Below, piece after piece: positions 1 through 11,607 of a stretch of 64,000 nt of DNA (positions are counted from its first letter, which is position 1; each line of letters starts with the position of its first letter). This DNA is from Aureimonas altamirensis. Its GTDB lineage: Bacteria > Pseudomonadota > Alphaproteobacteria > Rhizobiales > Rhizobiaceae. The translations under genes were made by a program, and so were the position numbers. The stretch spans positions 181,239 through 245,238 of the forward strand of contig NZ_JAMQCO010000009.1 of the NCBI RefSeq assembly GCF_023702225.1. The letters are read 5' to 3'. The notes beneath the pieces are model-generated. The model was not told the origin of the DNA and made no database searches. It worked only from the letters and a program-made list of their open reading frames with translations.

Positions 1-500
1 TACCGCCGAAGGCTGATCGCCGAGGTTTGCGCGGCCCGGCCGTCGATCCGGTCCGTCACCACCATGGAGAGAGAGCCGTCACCGGCGTTGCTGATCGTCA
101 TCGTCGCATTGCGGTCACCGTAGATCGGCTTGGCATAGGTGACGGCCAGGGTCAGACGGTCCCCGTCCAGCCGCCCGTTGGACAATCGCGCGGGGCCGGT
201 GGCCGACGCGTCGTAGGTGCCTGAAAAGCCGCCGCTGCCCGGGTCGTAGCGGATCGTTGCCGCAACCGGCCTCGAGAAGATGACCGCCGCGCGGCAACGC
301 CCCTGGATCGTCAGCGTGTTCGCTCCGGTCATGGCGCCCGTCAGATTGCATGTCACCTTGCGCGGGGACGGGTCCACGTCTCGCTGGATCGTGCCGCCGC
401 CGCTGAAACGCCCCTCGAAACGCTGAAGGAAACTCGTATCGGCCAGAGCCGGACCACCGGCGATGCACCAGACGGCGAGTGTCACGAGGGTTCGATGCAT
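1..500 (-). CDS. Secreted protein of unknown function (3' end outside window)
   Basis: The reading frame opens with ATG at 500 and stays open to the window edge, giving 166 visible residues and no stop. It begins with a signal peptide (MHRTLVTLAVWCIAGGPALA, cleavage after ALA near residue 20). The mature part has a pattern of short beta-strand-like segments, with two Cys visible at about residues 50 and 64 (KVTCNLTG and QGRCRAA). I do not recognise the family. It is probably periplasmic. It is transcribed away from the Pmp3-family gene at 598, and the two share a 97-bp intergenic region. No function is assigned. Confidence 0.7.
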   Translation of the reverse strand, partial: MHRTLVTLAVWCIAGGPALADTSFLQRFEGRFSGGGTIQRDVDPSPRKVTCNLTGAMTGANTLTIQGRCRAAVIFSRPVAATIRYDPGSGGFSGTYDASATGPARLSNGRLDGDRLTLAVTYAKPIYGDRNATMTISNAGDGSLSMVVTDRIDGRAAQTSAISLRR

Positions 501-532
501 GGCGGCTCCCCTTGGCGGCGGGTGTCCCTTTG

Positions 533-557
533 GGAACGGAAGGGAAGCCCCGGCGTT
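533..557 (+). promoter_or_regulatory. EcfG-type general stress promoter for the Pmp3-family gene
   Basis: GGAAC at 533-537 is followed by 18 bases and then TT at 556-557, so the second element reads CGTT. This is the consensus recognised by EcfG/RpoE2 sigma factors of alphaproteobacteria. The element lies about 40 bases before the start of a Pmp3-family gene. The spacing is the same as in three other sites in this window. Confidence 0.6.
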
Positions 558-597
558 TCGGTTGCATCAATGAACGCATTAATGTGGAAAGCGGTCC

Positions 598-780
598 ATG
601 GATCTCCTGCGCATCATCATCGCAATCTTCATTCCCCCTCTCGCCGTCTTCCTCACCACCGGTCTTGGAAAGCATTTCTGGGTGAATCTCATCCTGACCC
701 TGCTCGGCTACATTCCGGGCGTCGTCCATGCGGTCTGGTTCATCTCGCGCCGTTCCGGGCAGCGTCAGCCCTTCGCTTGA
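598..780 (+). CDS. YqaE/Pmp3 family small membrane protein
   Basis: A 60-residue hydrophobic protein with two membrane segments (about residues 3-25 and 30-50). It carries the family's typical pattern: IIIAIFIPPLAVFL, then a Gly-rich turn, then LLGYIPGVVHAVWFI. The family (Pmp3, UPF0057) is found in bacteria, fungi and plants and is linked to membrane potential and to salt or cold stress. A purine-rich GGAAAG lies before the ATG. The EcfG-type promoter at 533-557 and the terminator at 814-844 make it a single-gene stress-induced unit. Confidence 0.9.
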   Translation: MDLLRIIIAIFIPPLAVFLTTGLGKHFWVNLILTLLGYIPGVVHAVWFISRRSGQRQPFA

Positions 781-813
781 CGCGCGCGCCGCGCTCGTTT
801 AAGGAAGCCTTCA

Positions 814-844
814 TCGGCGGGCCGCAAGGTCCGCCGGTTTTTTT
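814..844 (+). terminator. Rho-independent terminator after the Pmp3-family gene
   Basis: An 8-bp stem (GGCGGGCC with GGTCCGCC, one G-U pair) around a GCAA loop is followed by seven T residues at 838-844. It separates the small membrane protein gene from rpsD. Confidence 0.85.
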
Positions 845-959
845 ACGTGTCCCGTGAACGGCCCCTGGCCGCTCTGTCGGCCCGCTCGCGGGCAAAGGAG
901 GGCGCGTTTTCCTGGGCTCGGCGAATGGTTCGACCGGGCGAACGCTCAAGGGAAATGCG

Positions 960-1577
960 ATGAGCAAGCGCGAATCCGCGAAATACAAGATCGACCGACG
1001 CCTTGGTGAAAACATCTGGGGTCGTCCGAAATCTCCGGTCAATCGCCGCCAGTACGGCCCGGGCCAGCATGGCCAGCGCCGCAAGTCCAAGCTTTCCGAC
1101 TTCGGCACGCAGCTGCGCGCCAAGCAGAAGCTCAAGGGCTATTACGGCGACGTCTCCGAGAAGCAGTTCCGCCGGATCTATGAAGAGGCTGCCCGTCGCC
1201 GTGGCGACACCTCCGAAAACCTGATCGGCCTGCTGGAGTCCCGCCTGGACGCCATCATCTATCGCTCGAAGTTCGTGCCGACGATCTTTGCCGCACGGCA
1301 ATTCGTCAACCACGGCCATGTCAGCGTGAATGGCGTGCGCACCAATATCGGCTCGTACCGCTGCAAGCCGGGCGATGTCATCGAAGTGCGCCAGAAGTCC
1401 AAGCAGCTCGTCGTCGTCCTCGAATCGGTGCAGCTCGCAGAGCGTGACGTGCCGGACTACATCGAGGTCGATCACAACAAGATGGTCGCGACCTTTGCCA
1501 GAGTTCCGGGCCTCGGCGACGTGCCGTACCCGGTTCAGATGGAGCCGAACCTGGTGGTCGAGTTCTACTCGCGCTAA
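960..1577 (+). CDS. rpsD: 30S ribosomal protein S4
   Basis: A 205-residue protein, the normal length for S4. It starts [18 protein letters not shown] and contains the conserved [11 protein letters not shown] segment, the RESDxRL-like [13 protein letters not shown] core and the S4 RNA-binding domain (about 95-160, with [21 protein letters not shown]). It binds 16S rRNA early in assembly of the small subunit and helps to maintain decoding accuracy. AAGGGA lies just upstream of the ATG. It is monocistronic here, between two terminators, and away from the alpha operon that carries rpsD in E. coli. That separation is usual in Hyphomicrobiales. Confidence 0.99.
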   Translation: MSKRESAKYKIDRRLGENIWGRPKSPVNRRQYGPGQHGQRRKSKLSDFGTQLRAKQKLKGYYGDVSEKQFRRIYEEAARRRGDTSENLIGLLESRLDAIIYRSKFVPTIFAARQFVNHGHVSVNGVRTNIGSYRCKPGDVIEVRQKSKQLVVVLESVQLAERDVPDYIEVDHNKMVATFARVPGLGDVPYPVQMEPNLVVEFYSR

Positions 1578-1598
1578 GCGATCGGCGACTGCCAAACG

Positions 1599-1631
1599 GA
1601 AAAGGCCGTCCTTCGGGGCGGCCTTTTTGTT
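1599..1631 (+). terminator. Rho-independent terminator of rpsD
   Basis: AAAGGCCGTCC and GGGCGGCCTTT form an imperfect 11-bp stem with a short TTCG loop. A T-rich run follows at 1624-1631, 21 bases after the rpsD stop. Confidence 0.85.
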
Positions 1632-1771
1632 TGGACCTCTTCCAGACATAGATCGTCGGTTGCGGTATCAATCGCACAACTTTGGATATAGGCTGGCATC
1701 CACAGTCACCGCGACCGAAGCCCCCTTTTCCTGTGTCCAGTCTCTCCGGCCGTACCTCATCCCTGCACGAC

Positions 1772-3700
1772 ATGATCCAGGCCGATCGCCTCACGGCGGT
1801 CCGACGCAGCCTGCGGCGCGCCATTCCGGTCAACGGGATGCTCGGCCTCGCGGTTCTGGCCGTGGCCGTCAAGGCCGACCTGTCGGCGTTGGGCCTTGCG
1901 TGGTTCGCCGCGTCGCTGACCGTCAATGTCGCGCGTTACACCCTCTGCAGGTTGCCGGTCAGGCCACTTGCCGCCAACATGCCTGGGTCCGTCGCCTGGC
2001 ATTTGATGATGCACCGATTCGCTGCATTCTCGTCCGGGATCGTATGGGCGACGGTTGCGATCCTGTCCTCCGGCTTCACTACGCCGGACTCGATTTTCTA
2101 CCTGACCGTCCTCTGCGGCATCACCGCCGGTGCGGTAACGCATGGTGTATCCTATTCCCCGGTGCCGAGCCTCTTCGTTACGCCGTCGCTGGCGGTGGTG
2201 GTGGGCTGTCTTCTGTGGCACGCGGATTTCAATTCCGTCCTGCTCGGCATCACCGTGACGATCTACATGCTGGCGCTGCTGCTGGCCGCCCGTGAGGGCG
2301 ATCTCGCCTTTCGCGACTTCTCCAGGCTGACGCATGAGGCGCGCGAGATGGCTCAGTCGCTCGAGATCGCAAATGCCAGTTCCGACGCCACTGCCCGGGA
2401 AATGCTGCATCGGGCGACCCATGATGCGCTGACCGGGTTGCTGAACCGCAGCGGCATACTGCGCAGCCTCGAGGCGTCGCTGCAGACGTCGAGCAGGCCG
2501 GTGTGCCTGATGTTGCTGGACCTGGACGACTTCAAGGCGGTCAACGACGTCTTCGGTCACGCGACGGGAGACCGCGTGCTGCAGAAAGTGGCGCGGCGGT
2601 TGCACGAGGCCACGCCGGCCGGGACATCCATCGCACGGCTGGGCGGCGATGAATTCGCCTTGCTGCTGGAAGTCGATGACGAAAGGCCGGAGCCGGTCGA
2701 GGCGCTCGCCTCCCGTATTCTAGCCACCGTATCCGCACCGTTCGAGACCTTCGAGTCCAGCCCGGTCAGTGGCAGCGTCGGCATCTGCATCGCCGCGGAG
2801 GGCAGTGTCGGGGAGTTGCTCGCACGGGCCGACGCGGCGCTCTACGCCGCCAAGTCCGCCGGAAGAAACCGCCATGCCGTGTTCGACGGCGCCCTGCAGG
2901 AGCGCATCGAGCTGGAGCGCGATCTGGAGCGGGACCTCAGCGAGGCGTTGGACAAGTCGACCGTCGAGGTCTGGTTCCAGCCGATCTACCATCGCTCGGG
3001 CCGCCTCGACACTCTCGAAGCTCTCCTGCGCTGGACGCATCCGGTTCATGGCCCGGTCAACCCCGCGCTGATCGTCCGAACGGCGGGCCGGATCGGGCAG
3101 GCGGAGAACCTGTTCCGCCGGGTGGTCGAAAATGCGTTGTCGATGCTGCTCCTTCTGGAGGAGGTAGGGGCGGACACGATCCGGGTCGCCGTCAATCTTT
3201 CCCCGCGCGAGGCGGCGAAGATTCCGGCCGACCGGATCCTGCTGCAGCGATGTGCGGACAGGGGGGTGGCGCCCGACCGGATCGAGGTCGAGATCACCGA
3301 GGAAACCGCGCTCGACCTGAATGTGATCCAGAGCCGGCTGATGCCCTTGTCCAAGGCCGGGGTACGGATCGTCATCGACGATTTCGGCGAAGGCTATTCG
3401 TCGCTCCAATCGATCCGCCACGTGCGCGTCAACCGCCTCAAGATCGACCGCAGCTTTGCTGCCGACCTGGCGAAGGGCGAGAGCGTGGTCCGGTTGCTGC
3501 GCGCGCTCGTGGGTCTCGGCCATGCGCTGGACATGGAAGTCGTGGCCGAAGGGGTGGAAAGCGCGGAGGCCGCCCGAACGCTGGCCGATATCGGCTGCGA
3601 TTACCTGCAGGGCTACTACTTGTCGCGTCCGATGACGGCCAGTGCCGTCATGAAACTGCCCTTCGATACAGGGTCGGGGTTCCGTTCCGACACAGCCTGA
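1772..3700 (+). CDS. Membrane GGDEF-EAL bifunctional c-di-GMP protein
   Basis: About 642 residues from the ATG at 1772. The frame is open back to an ATG at 1682, but those 30 extra codons have weak codon bias and no ribosome site. An N-terminal membrane domain of about five to six helices (residues 15-180) is followed by a short helical linker. A GGDEF domain comes next, with the catalytic motif intact at 291-295 ([11 protein letters not shown]). The EAL domain starts with an intact EAL at 416-418 and keeps [16 protein letters not shown] and VVAEGVES. Both active-site signatures are complete, so the protein could make and/or degrade c-di-GMP. What the membrane domain senses is unknown. It lies alone between rpsD and ttcA. 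Confidence 0.93.
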   Translation: MIQADRLTAVRRSLRRAIPVNGMLGLAVLAVAVKADLSALGLAWFAASLTVNVARYTLCRLPVRPLAANMPGSVAWHLMMHRFAAFSSGIVWATVAILSSGFTTPDSIFYLTVLCGITAGAVTHGVSYSPVPSLFVTPSLAVVVGCLLWHADFNSVLLGITVTIYMLALLLAAREGDLAFRDFSRLTHEAREMAQSLEIANASSDATAREMLHRATHDALTGLLNRSGILRSLEASLQTSSRPVCLMLLDLDDFKAVNDVFGHATGDRVLQKVARRLHEATPAGTSIARLGGDEFALLLEVDDERPEPVEALASRILATVSAPFETFESSPVSGSVGICIAAEGSVGELLARADAALYAAKSAGRNRHAVFDGALQERIELERDLERDLSEALDKSTVEVWFQPIYHRSGRLDTLEALLRWTHPVHGPVNPALIVRTAGRIGQAENLFRRVVENALSMLLLLEEVGADTIRVAVNLSPREAAKIPADRILLQRCADRGVAPDRIEVEITEETALDLNVIQSRLMPLSKAGVRIVIDDFGEGYSSLQSIRHVRVNRLKIDRSFAADLAKGESVVRLLRALVGLGHALDMEVVAEGVESAEAARTLADIGCDYLQGYYLSRPMTASAVMKLPFDTGSGFRSDTA

Positions 3701-3737
3701 CGTATTGCCTTGGCATGATCCCGGACGAGGGCCGAAC

Positions 3738-4598
3738 ATGCTGGACGAGGCTGGCGAACCGCAGAACCTGACAGAGGAAGGCGAGGGCGCGCACAAGCTG
3801 TTCGACGATGCGCCCGACAGCGTTTCCTTCCGCAAGCTTCGCAAGCGCCTGCTGCGCGAGGTTCGGGAAACGATGAGCGCGCACGCCATGGTGCGTCCGG
3901 GCGCGCGGTGGCTCGTGGGCGTTTCCGGCGGCAAGGATTCCTACACCTTGCTGTCGCTCCTGGTCGACCTGCAATGGCGCGGGCTCCTGCCCGTCGACAT
4001 CCTGGCCTGCAATCTCGACCAGGGGCAGCCCGGCTTTCCCAAGCATGTCCTGCCGGATTTCCTGAAGGCCCACGGCATCGCCCATCGGATCGAGTATCGC
4101 GATACCTATTCGGTCGTGAAGGAGAAGGTACCCGCCGGCGGAACCTATTGTGCCCTCTGCTCGCGGCTGCGTCGCGGCAACCTCTACCGGATCGCCCGTG
4201 AGGAGGGGTGCGAGGCCCTGGTCCTCGGTCATCACCGGGACGACAGCCTGGAAACCTTCTTCCTCAACATGTTCCATGGCGGCAAACTGGCGGCGATGCC
4301 GGCAAAGCTGCTCAACGATGGCGGGGACCTGCTCGTGTTGCGGCCGCTGATCGCCTCGTCCGAAGCCGATATCGCGCGCTTCGCCGCGGCAATGCGCTTC
4401 CCGATCATTCCCTGCGATCTCTGCGGCAGTCAGGATGGGCTGCAACGCAACGCCATGAAGGCGTTCCTGGCCGACATGGAACGCGACAATCCCGGACGAA
4501 AGGATGTGATCGCCAGGGCCCTCGGCAACATCAACCCGAGCCACCTGCACGACGCGCGCCTGTTCGACTTCGCCGCCCTCATGCCGAAAGACTCGTGA
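3738..4598 (+). CDS. ttcA: tRNA 2-thiocytidine synthetase, TtcA family
   Basis: A 286-residue PP-loop ATPase. The PP-loop SGGKDSY lies near residue 65. Two CxxC motifs follow ([11 protein letters not shown] and CDLCGSQDG), as in TtcA, where they carry an iron-sulfur cluster. [15 protein letters not shown] is the family's central motif. The enzyme thiolates cytidine 32 of certain tRNAs. The ATG at 3738 is preferred over the upstream TTG at 3705 because GAGGG sits seven bases before it. The stop overlaps a GTG of the next gene, so the two are probably co-transcribed. Confidence 0.93.
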   Translation: MLDEAGEPQNLTEEGEGAHKLFDDAPDSVSFRKLRKRLLREVRETMSAHAMVRPGARWLVGVSGGKDSYTLLSLLVDLQWRGLLPVDILACNLDQGQPGFPKHVLPDFLKAHGIAHRIEYRDTYSVVKEKVPAGGTYCALCSRLRRGNLYRIAREEGCEALVLGHHRDDSLETFFLNMFHGGKLAAMPAKLLNDGGDLLVLRPLIASSEADIARFAAAMRFPIIPCDLCGSQDGLQRNAMKAFLADMERDNPGRKDVIARALGNINPSHLHDARLFDFAALMPKDS

Positions 4599-4609
4599 AA
4601 GGAACGCTC

Positions 4610-5425
4610 GTGACGCAATTCGATACGGACAGGCTTGCAGACATTCTTCGCCAGGCCGCCCGGTCCGAGATCATGCCACGGTTTCGCCGCCTGTCCGCAG
4701 GCGACATCCGTGAGAAGACATCCGCGGTCGATCTCGTCACCGAGGCCGACGAGGCTGCGGAGCGTGCCATCGAGGCGGCGTGCCGGCAGGCGTTTCCGGA
4801 TGCGGCCTTCGTCGGGGAAGAGGGCGTGGCTGCCGACGCCGCCCTCATCGACAAGGTAGCCGGCGCCGACCTTGCCATCGTCGTCGATCCGATCGACGGA
4901 ACGGCCAATTTCGCCAGCGGCGCGCCGATGTTCGGCGTCATGGCCGCGGTGGTGCGCAAGGGCGAGACGATTGCCGGCGTGATCTACGATCCGCTCGGCG
5001 ACGATGCGATGATGGGCGAGAAGGGCGGCGGCGTCTTCTTCAAGAGCGGCTCCGATGAGGCCAAGCGCCTGCGTTATGCACAACCCGTGCCGCTGGCGGA
5101 GATGGTCGGTGCTGCGGCGACGAGCCAGTTGCCGCTGGAGCAACGTAGGCGCACGCTGGCCGGATTCGGCGAAACGCGGATCCTGTCCAGCTTCCGCAGC
5201 GCCGCGCAGGAGTATCGCCTCGCGCTGTCCGGCGCGCTGCACTACCTCTATTACGTCAAGCTGATGCCGTGGGATCATCTGGCCGGGGCCATGATGTGCG
5301 AGGAGGCGGGCGCCTATGTGCGCCGCCTCGACGGGTCGGTCTATCGGCCCGGCCATGTCGCCGGAGGGCTCATGGTAGCGCCGGACGAAGCGGGCTGGCA
5401 CGATCTGCGAGCCGTGATCGGCTGA
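4610..5425 (+). CDS. Inositol monophosphatase family protein
   Basis: A 271-residue member of the lithium-sensitive phosphatase fold. All metal-binding motifs are present: GEEG, the DPIDGTANF signature and MPWDHLAGAMMCEEAG near the C terminus. Relatives act on inositol phosphates, histidinol phosphate (HisN type) or PAP, and sequence reading does not decide between them. The GTG at 4610 is chosen because AAAGGA lies six bases upstream. Another GTG at 4595 overlaps the ttcA stop. It ends in a strong terminator shared with grxD on the other strand. Confidence 0.9.
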   Translation: MTQFDTDRLADILRQAARSEIMPRFRRLSAGDIREKTSAVDLVTEADEAAERAIEAACRQAFPDAAFVGEEGVAADAALIDKVAGADLAIVVDPIDGTANFASGAPMFGVMAAVVRKGETIAGVIYDPLGDDAMMGEKGGGVFFKSGSDEAKRLRYAQPVPLAEMVGAAATSQLPLEQRRRTLAGFGETRILSSFRSAAQEYRLALSGALHYLYYVKLMPWDHLAGAMMCEEAGAYVRRLDGSVYRPGHVAGGLMVAPDEAGWHDLRAVIG

Positions 5426-5432
5426 CGACGAA

Positions 5433-5461
5433 AAAGGCGGGGCGCCGGCGCCCCGCCTTTT
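5433..5461. terminator. Bidirectional terminator between the IMPase gene and grxD
   Basis: A perfect 14-bp inverted repeat (AAAGGCGGGGCGCC with its complement) is flanked by A residues on one side and T residues on the other, so it can end transcription from both converging genes. Confidence 0.9.
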
Positions 5462-5486
5462 CAGATCCCGTTCGCCGGTCGGCGTG

Positions 5487-5834
5487 TCAGGCGGTTGCCG
5501 CGCTGCGGTCCGCCGTGGCGATGCCCTTGTCGGCAAAGAACTGCTGCAGCTCGCCGGCCTGGAACATCTCGCGCAGGATGTCGCAGCCGCCCACGAATTC
5601 GCCCTTCACGTACACCTGCGGAATCGTCGGCCAGGAGCCGTATTCCTTGATGCCGTTGCGCAGATCGTCGGACGAGAGGACGTTGACGCCTTTGTACTCC
5701 ACGCCGAGATAATCGAGAATCTGCACGACCTGGCCGGAAAAGCCGCATTGCGGAAAGGCCGGCGTGCCTTTCATGAAGACGATCACGTCGTTCGTCTTCA
5801 CCTCGTTGTCGATCCAGTCCTGAATTCCGCTCAT
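5487..5834 (-). CDS. grxD: Monothiol glutaredoxin, Grx4 family
   Basis: A 115-residue protein with the monothiol CGFS active site (FPQCGFSGQ) near residue 33, the [16 protein letters not shown] motif and the GG.DI..EM glutathione-site region. Grx4 proteins bind a [2Fe-2S] cluster with glutathione and work in iron-sulfur trafficking, usually together with BolA. Here the start codon overlaps the stop of bolA by four bases (ATGA), which fits a functional pair. Confidence 0.97.
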   Translation of the reverse strand: MSGIQDWIDNEVKTNDVIVFMKGTPAFPQCGFSGQVVQILDYLGVEYKGVNVLSSDDLRNGIKEYGSWPTIPQVYVKGEFVGGCDILREMFQAGELQQFFADKGIATADRSAATA

Positions 5835-6091
5835 GTCAAACTCCGCTGTTCCTGGTCGTGGGCCGGCGCGCTCGTCTGCAGTGCGAGCGCATGGAGGATG
5901 CCGCCCATATTTCCCTGAAGGGCCTGGTACACCATCTGGTGCTGCTGCACCCGTGTCTTGCCCCTGAAACTCTCCGCCACCACTTCGGCGGCATAGTGGT
6001 CGCCGTCGCCGGCCAGATCGCGGATCGTCACGACCGCGTCGGGAATGCCGTCCTTGATCATCCGTTCGATGTCTTGGGCGTTCATCGGCAT
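5831..6091 (-). CDS. bolA: BolA family protein
   Basis: An 86-residue BolA-fold protein. It has the [27 protein letters not shown] segment, including the conserved His and the helix-turn region that binds the glutaredoxin cluster. The ATG at 6091 is used because AAGGAG lies nine bases upstream. The TTG at 6100 is too close to that site. BolA partners with Grx4 in iron signalling and cluster delivery. It is translationally coupled to grxD and lies downstream of purL. Confidence 0.95.
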   Translation of the reverse strand: MPMNAQDIERMIKDGIPDAVVTIRDLAGDGDHYAAEVVAESFRGKTRVQQHQMVYQALQGNMGGILHALALQTSAPAHDQEQRSLT

Positions 6092-6167
6092 GAAGTTCAA
6101 CTCCTTGTCACGGCACCGTCGGACGAAAGGATAGGGTCTCGGCGGCGCAACCGCAATGAGGCCGTGT

Positions 6168-8390
<2,223 letters not shown>

Positions 8391-8449
8391 CGTCGGCGGT
8401 CCTGAGGCGGTGTCCGGCATGATGGCGGACGGGAAGGGGTTCGAATTCT

Positions 8450-8872
8450 TTATCGCGTCGGAAGCCAGAAACCGGCCTCCGCCGCGCGGGCGCGGCATTC
8501 GGCGACTTCCGATGCGCTCCGCAGGATGAGCGCGTCGTCGGCTGCCTGGGAGATATAGTCATCCGTGACGCGGCGTTGCAGCACGATGAGCGTATAGTCG
8601 CCGCCGGTAACGGCCCCTACGGGCGAGCGGACACATGCGCCATGCGCGCCGGCCGGCCCGGATACGAAGCGCGCCGCCCGGTCCACCGTGGCGCCGCGAT
8701 ACAGCGTGCGTGCCGTCTGGACGACGTAGTCGGCCTCGACCCGGGTCAGCGCGTCGCCGCTCGGTTTCGCGCCGGCAGGCATCGCGGCCGGTGCCGTCTC
8801 AGCTGCCGCACAGCCCCACAGGAGCACGGTGCAGGCCAGCCCGAGCAACCCAAGCTGCATAGGCTTATGCAT
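8450..8872 (-). CDS. Putative lipoprotein of unknown function
   Basis: A 140-residue protein. A lipoprotein signal ([20 protein letters not shown], then Cys near residue 21) is followed by an Ala/Pro-rich linker. A compact domain follows with [39 protein letters not shown] do not recognise the family. The ATG overlaps the stop of the preceding lipoprotein gene by eight bases, and the gene ends 60 bases before purL. It is probably part of the pur transcript. A second ATG, four codons in, is possible. Confidence 0.75.
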   Translation of the reverse strand: MHKPMQLGLLGLACTVLLWGCAAAETAPAAMPAGAKPSGDALTRVEADYVVQTARTLYRGATVDRAARFVSGPAGAHGACVRSPVGAVTGGDYTLIVLQRRVTDDYISQAADDALILRSASEVAECRARAAEAGFWLPTR

Positions 8873-9269
8873 TGGCGCAGGTGCGGTCGCCACCCTGCCA
8901 GCGGGCGACGTCGGCGGCGATCCGGGGACCGCTCGGTCCATTCAGCAACGGGCCGAAGGTCTGGATCCGCGCCGGCTTGCCCTGGCCCTCGACGACGAGA
9001 AGAGGCAGCCCGCCGGGGTTGGATCGCGGGACGACGAGGATGCGCGGCCTGCCCGAATGGGAGTCCAGCTCCGGCGCCATGCTGTAGCCGGAAAAGGCCG
9101 TATCGCGTCCACGGAACCAGCAGTCGCGGGCCGCCAGTGCGACACGCTCCATGACCTTCAGGGCCGGCTCGCCGCCCGTATCGATCGATGCCTCGCGTGG
9201 CTTGCCGCTGCATGCGGCGAGGACGCCTGCCAGAACCGCAAGGGCGCCAAGGCGCAGAAGCGGCGTCAC
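8865..9269 (-). CDS. Putative lipoprotein of unknown function
   Basis: A 134-residue protein with a clear lipoprotein signal ([20 protein letters not shown], lipobox LAAC, Cys20). The mature domain contains [22 protein letters not shown] and [21 protein letters not shown]. It starts with GTG inside the purQ stop (GTGA) and overlaps the next lipoprotein gene. The family is not recognised. Co-transcription with purQ is strongly implied by the overlaps. Confidence 0.78.
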   Translation of the reverse strand: MTPLLRLGALAVLAGVLAACSGKPREASIDTGGEPALKVMERVALAARDCWFRGRDTAFSGYSMAPELDSHSGRPRILVVPRSNPGGLPLLVVEGQGKPARIQTFGPLLNGPSGPRIAADVARWQGGDRTCANA

Positions 9270-9949
9270 GCGGCGAGGCCCCTGCCGGACATGCCGAGCA
9301 CGCTTTCGAAGATGCCGCGCCCGTCGGTGCCCCCGTGTTCCGCCTCGATGAGGTTTTCCGGATGAGGCATCAGGCCCAGGACATTGCCGCCGTCATTGAC
9401 GATGCCGGCGATGTCGTTGATCGCCCCGTTGGGATTGGTCCCTTCGGCATAGCGGAAGACGACCTGGCCCTCGCCCTCGATCCGGGCGAGCGTATCGGCA
9501 TCGGCGAAGTAATTGCCGTCATGGTGGGCGACGGGGCACCGGATCACCTGTCCGGCGCTGTAGGCCGTGGTGAAGCGCGTATCGGCGTTCGCCACTTCAA
9601 GCTTCACTTCCCGGCAGACGAAGTTGAGGCTGCGGTTGCGCATCAGCGCACCCGGCAGAAGCCCGGCCTCGCACAGGATCTGGAACCCGTTGCATACGCC
9701 GAGAACCGGCACGCCGGCCCTGGCCTTGTCGGCCACGGCGCGCATGACGGGCGAGCGCGCCGCGATGGCCCCGCAGCGCAGATAATCGCCGAAGGAGAAG
9801 CCGCCGGGTATGACGATCAGGTCGACGGGCGGAATGTCCGTTTCGGTCTGCCAGACGGTCGACGGCTCCTGCCCGCTGATCGTGCGGAGGGCGGCGATCA
9901 TGTCGCGGTCCCGGTTGAGGCCTGGCAACAGGACGACGGCGGATTTCAT
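9266..9949 (-). CDS. purQ: Phosphoribosylformylglycinamidine synthase, glutaminase subunit
   Basis: A 227-residue class I glutamine amidotransferase. It starts [17 protein letters not shown] and carries the nucleophile elbow [19 protein letters not shown] and the His-Glu pair in [10 protein letters not shown]. It supplies ammonia to PurL. The start at 9949 matches the family N terminus; a longer open frame to 10171 crosses purS and is spurious. It follows purS by 49 bases and overlaps the downstream lipoprotein gene. Confidence 0.97.
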   Translation of the reverse strand: MKSAVVLLPGLNRDRDMIAALRTISGQEPSTVWQTETDIPPVDLIVIPGGFSFGDYLRCGAIAARSPVMRAVADKARAGVPVLGVCNGFQILCEAGLLPGALMRNRSLNFVCREVKLEVANADTRFTTAYSAGQVIRCPVAHHDGNYFADADTLARIEGEGQVVFRYAEGTNPNGAINDIAGIVNDGGNVLGLMPHPENLIEAEHGGTDGRGIFESVLGMSGRGLAA

Positions 9950-9998
9950 AAGGTTCAGCTCCGGGCCGTGGATGGGGCGGGGCGGGCCCGCCGCGACG

Positions 9999-10241
9999 TC
10001 AACGGATTTCGACGGCGTAATTCTCGATGACGGTGTTGGCGAGCAGCTTCTCGCACATGGCCTTGACCTTCGCCTCGGCGGCAGAAGCGTCTTCGCCCTC
10101 GATCTCGACATCGAAGACCTTGCCCTGCCGCACGCTGCCGACGCCGCCGAAGCCGAGGGTGCCGAGCGCACCCTCGATGGCCTTGCCCTGCGGGTCGAGA
10201 ACGCCGTTCTTCAACGTAACGACAATACGCGCCTTGATCAC
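9999..10241 (-). CDS. purS: Phosphoribosylformylglycinamidine synthase subunit PurS
   Basis: An 80-residue protein of normal PurS length ([26 protein letters not shown], then FDVEIEGED and [12 protein letters not shown]). It bridges PurL and PurQ in the three-part FGAM synthetase. It lies between purC and purQ on the same strand, as in other Hyphomicrobiales. Confidence 0.96.
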   Translation of the reverse strand: MIKARIVVTLKNGVLDPQGKAIEGALGTLGFGGVGSVRQGKVFDVEIEGEDASAAEAKVKAMCEKLLANTVIENYAVEIR

Positions 10242-10308
10242 TGTTTCAGCCTGCCTTGCGAATATACGAGTTTGAGAGCCGGCGCCGGTCGGGACGCAGG
10301 ACTTTGCG

Positions 10309-11073
10309 TCACTTTACCAACACCGGCCCGGAAGGGCGGGGCGGGTCGTTTTCGTTCATGATGCCGAGGCGTCGCGCGACCTCCTGGTAGGCCTCGACGA
10401 GTCCGCCCATGTCGCGGCGGAACCTGTCCTTGTCCAGCTTGTCCTGGGTCTGCACGTCCCAGAGACGGCAGGAATCGGGCGAGATCTCATCGGCGACGAT
10501 GATCCGCATCATGTCGCCCTCGAACAGGCGGCCCGTCTCGATCTTGAAGTCCACGAGCTGGATGCCGACGCCGAGGAACAGGCCGGACAGGAAGTCGTTG
10601 ACGCGGATGGCCAGGGCCATGATGTCGTCGATTTCCTGCGGGCTGGCCCAGCCGAACGCGGTGATGTGCTCTTCCGAGACCATCGGGTCGTCCAGCGAGT
10701 CGGCCTTGTAGTAGAACTCGATGATCGAGCGCGGCAGCACGGTGCCTTCCTCGATCCCGAGGCGCTTGGCCAGCGAGCCGGCGGCGACGTTGCGCACCAC
10801 GACCTCGAGCGGGATGATCTCCACTTCCTTGATCAGCTGCTCGCGCATGTTGAGGCGGCGGATGAAGTGCGTGGGGATGCCGATCCGGTTGAGGTGGCTG
10901 AAAATATATTCCGAAATACGGTTGTTGAGGACGCCCTTGCCGTCCACCACTTCGTGCTTCTTCTTGTTGAAGGCGGTGGCGTCGTCCTTGAAGAACTGCA
11001 CCAGCGTGCCGGGTTCCGGGCCTTCGTAGAGAATCTTGCCCTTGCCTTCGTAGATACGGCGGCGACGTGTCAT
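10309..11073 (-). CDS. purC: SAICAR synthase
   Basis: A 254-residue phosphoribosylaminoimidazole-succinocarboxamide synthase. Motifs are [20 protein letters not shown] at the N terminus, [27 protein letters not shown] and [12 protein letters not shown]. It joins CAIR and aspartate in purine synthesis. The ATG at 11073 gives the typical start; an in-frame ATG at 11103 adds ten unlikely residues. It opens the purC-purS-purQ-purL run and diverges from the DUF1476 gene. Confidence 0.97.
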   Translation of the reverse strand: MTRRRRIYEGKGKILYEGPEPGTLVQFFKDDATAFNKKKHEVVDGKGVLNNRISEYIFSHLNRIGIPTHFIRRLNMREQLIKEVEIIPLEVVVRNVAAGSLAKRLGIEEGTVLPRSIIEFYYKADSLDDPMVSEEHITAFGWASPQEIDDIMALAIRVNDFLSGLFLGVGIQLVDFKIETGRLFEGDMMRIIVADEISPDSCRLWDVQTQDKLDKDRFRRDMGGLVEAYQEVARRLGIMNENDPPRPSGPVLVK

Positions 11074-11289
11074 TGCGTGTGCTCGATCGTGCTGGAGCGC
11101 CATGGGTGGGAGGCCCAGGCGGGAAAAAACTCTGCTCTCAGCCGGGTCAATAGACCAAATGGCGGATTTTCACAATCGTTACCCCGAATTTCCTGCCCGT
11201 CTTCAAGCCGGCGCGCGCCGGCGCTTCAAATGTGAGGGGCGATGTTCTACACACGGCGCGTTGACGCCCGAAATGGAAGAGGCAGCCCG

Positions 11290-11607
11290 ATGACATTCGA
11301 CGACCGCAAGCAGGAATTCGAGAACCGTTACGCCCATGATCAGGAGTTGCGGTTCCGGGTCGAGGCGCGGCGCAACAAGCTTCTTGGCCTCTGGGCGGCG
11401 GAAAAGCTCGGCCGCAGCGGCGCCGATGCCGACGCCTACGCGATGGACGTCGTCAAGGCCGACCTGCAGAAAGAGGGCGAGGAAGACGTCTTCGCCAAGA
11501 TCATGGCCGATTTCACGGCTGCGGGCGTCGCCCAGTCCGAGCATCAGGTACGCCGGCGGATGGCCGAATTGCTGGTCGAGGCGGAAGCCCAGGTCAAGAG
11601 CGCCTGA
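11290..11607 (+). CDS. DUF1476 protein, F1-ATPase inhibitor zeta type
   Basis: A 105-residue helical, charged protein (MTFDDRKQEFENRYAHDQEL, RRNKLLGLWAAEKLG). It belongs to the alphaproteobacterial DUF1476 family. The Paracoccus member is the zeta subunit that blocks ATP hydrolysis by F1-ATPase. GAGG lies before the ATG at 11290. It diverges from purC, a common arrangement in this order of bacteria, and its stop overlaps the start of the aldolase gene (TGATG). Confidence 0.92.
   Translation: MTFDDRKQEFENRYAHDQELRFRVEARRNKLLGLWAAEKLGRSGADADAYAMDVVKADLQKEGEEDVFAKIMADFTAAGVAQSEHQVRRRMAELLVEAEAQVKSA

Noticed and set aside
11074..11289. Purine riboswitch or other structured leader between purC and the DUF1476 gene
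   Set aside because: No conserved riboswitch core was visible; only a GC-rich short dyad (GGCGCGCGCC) is present.
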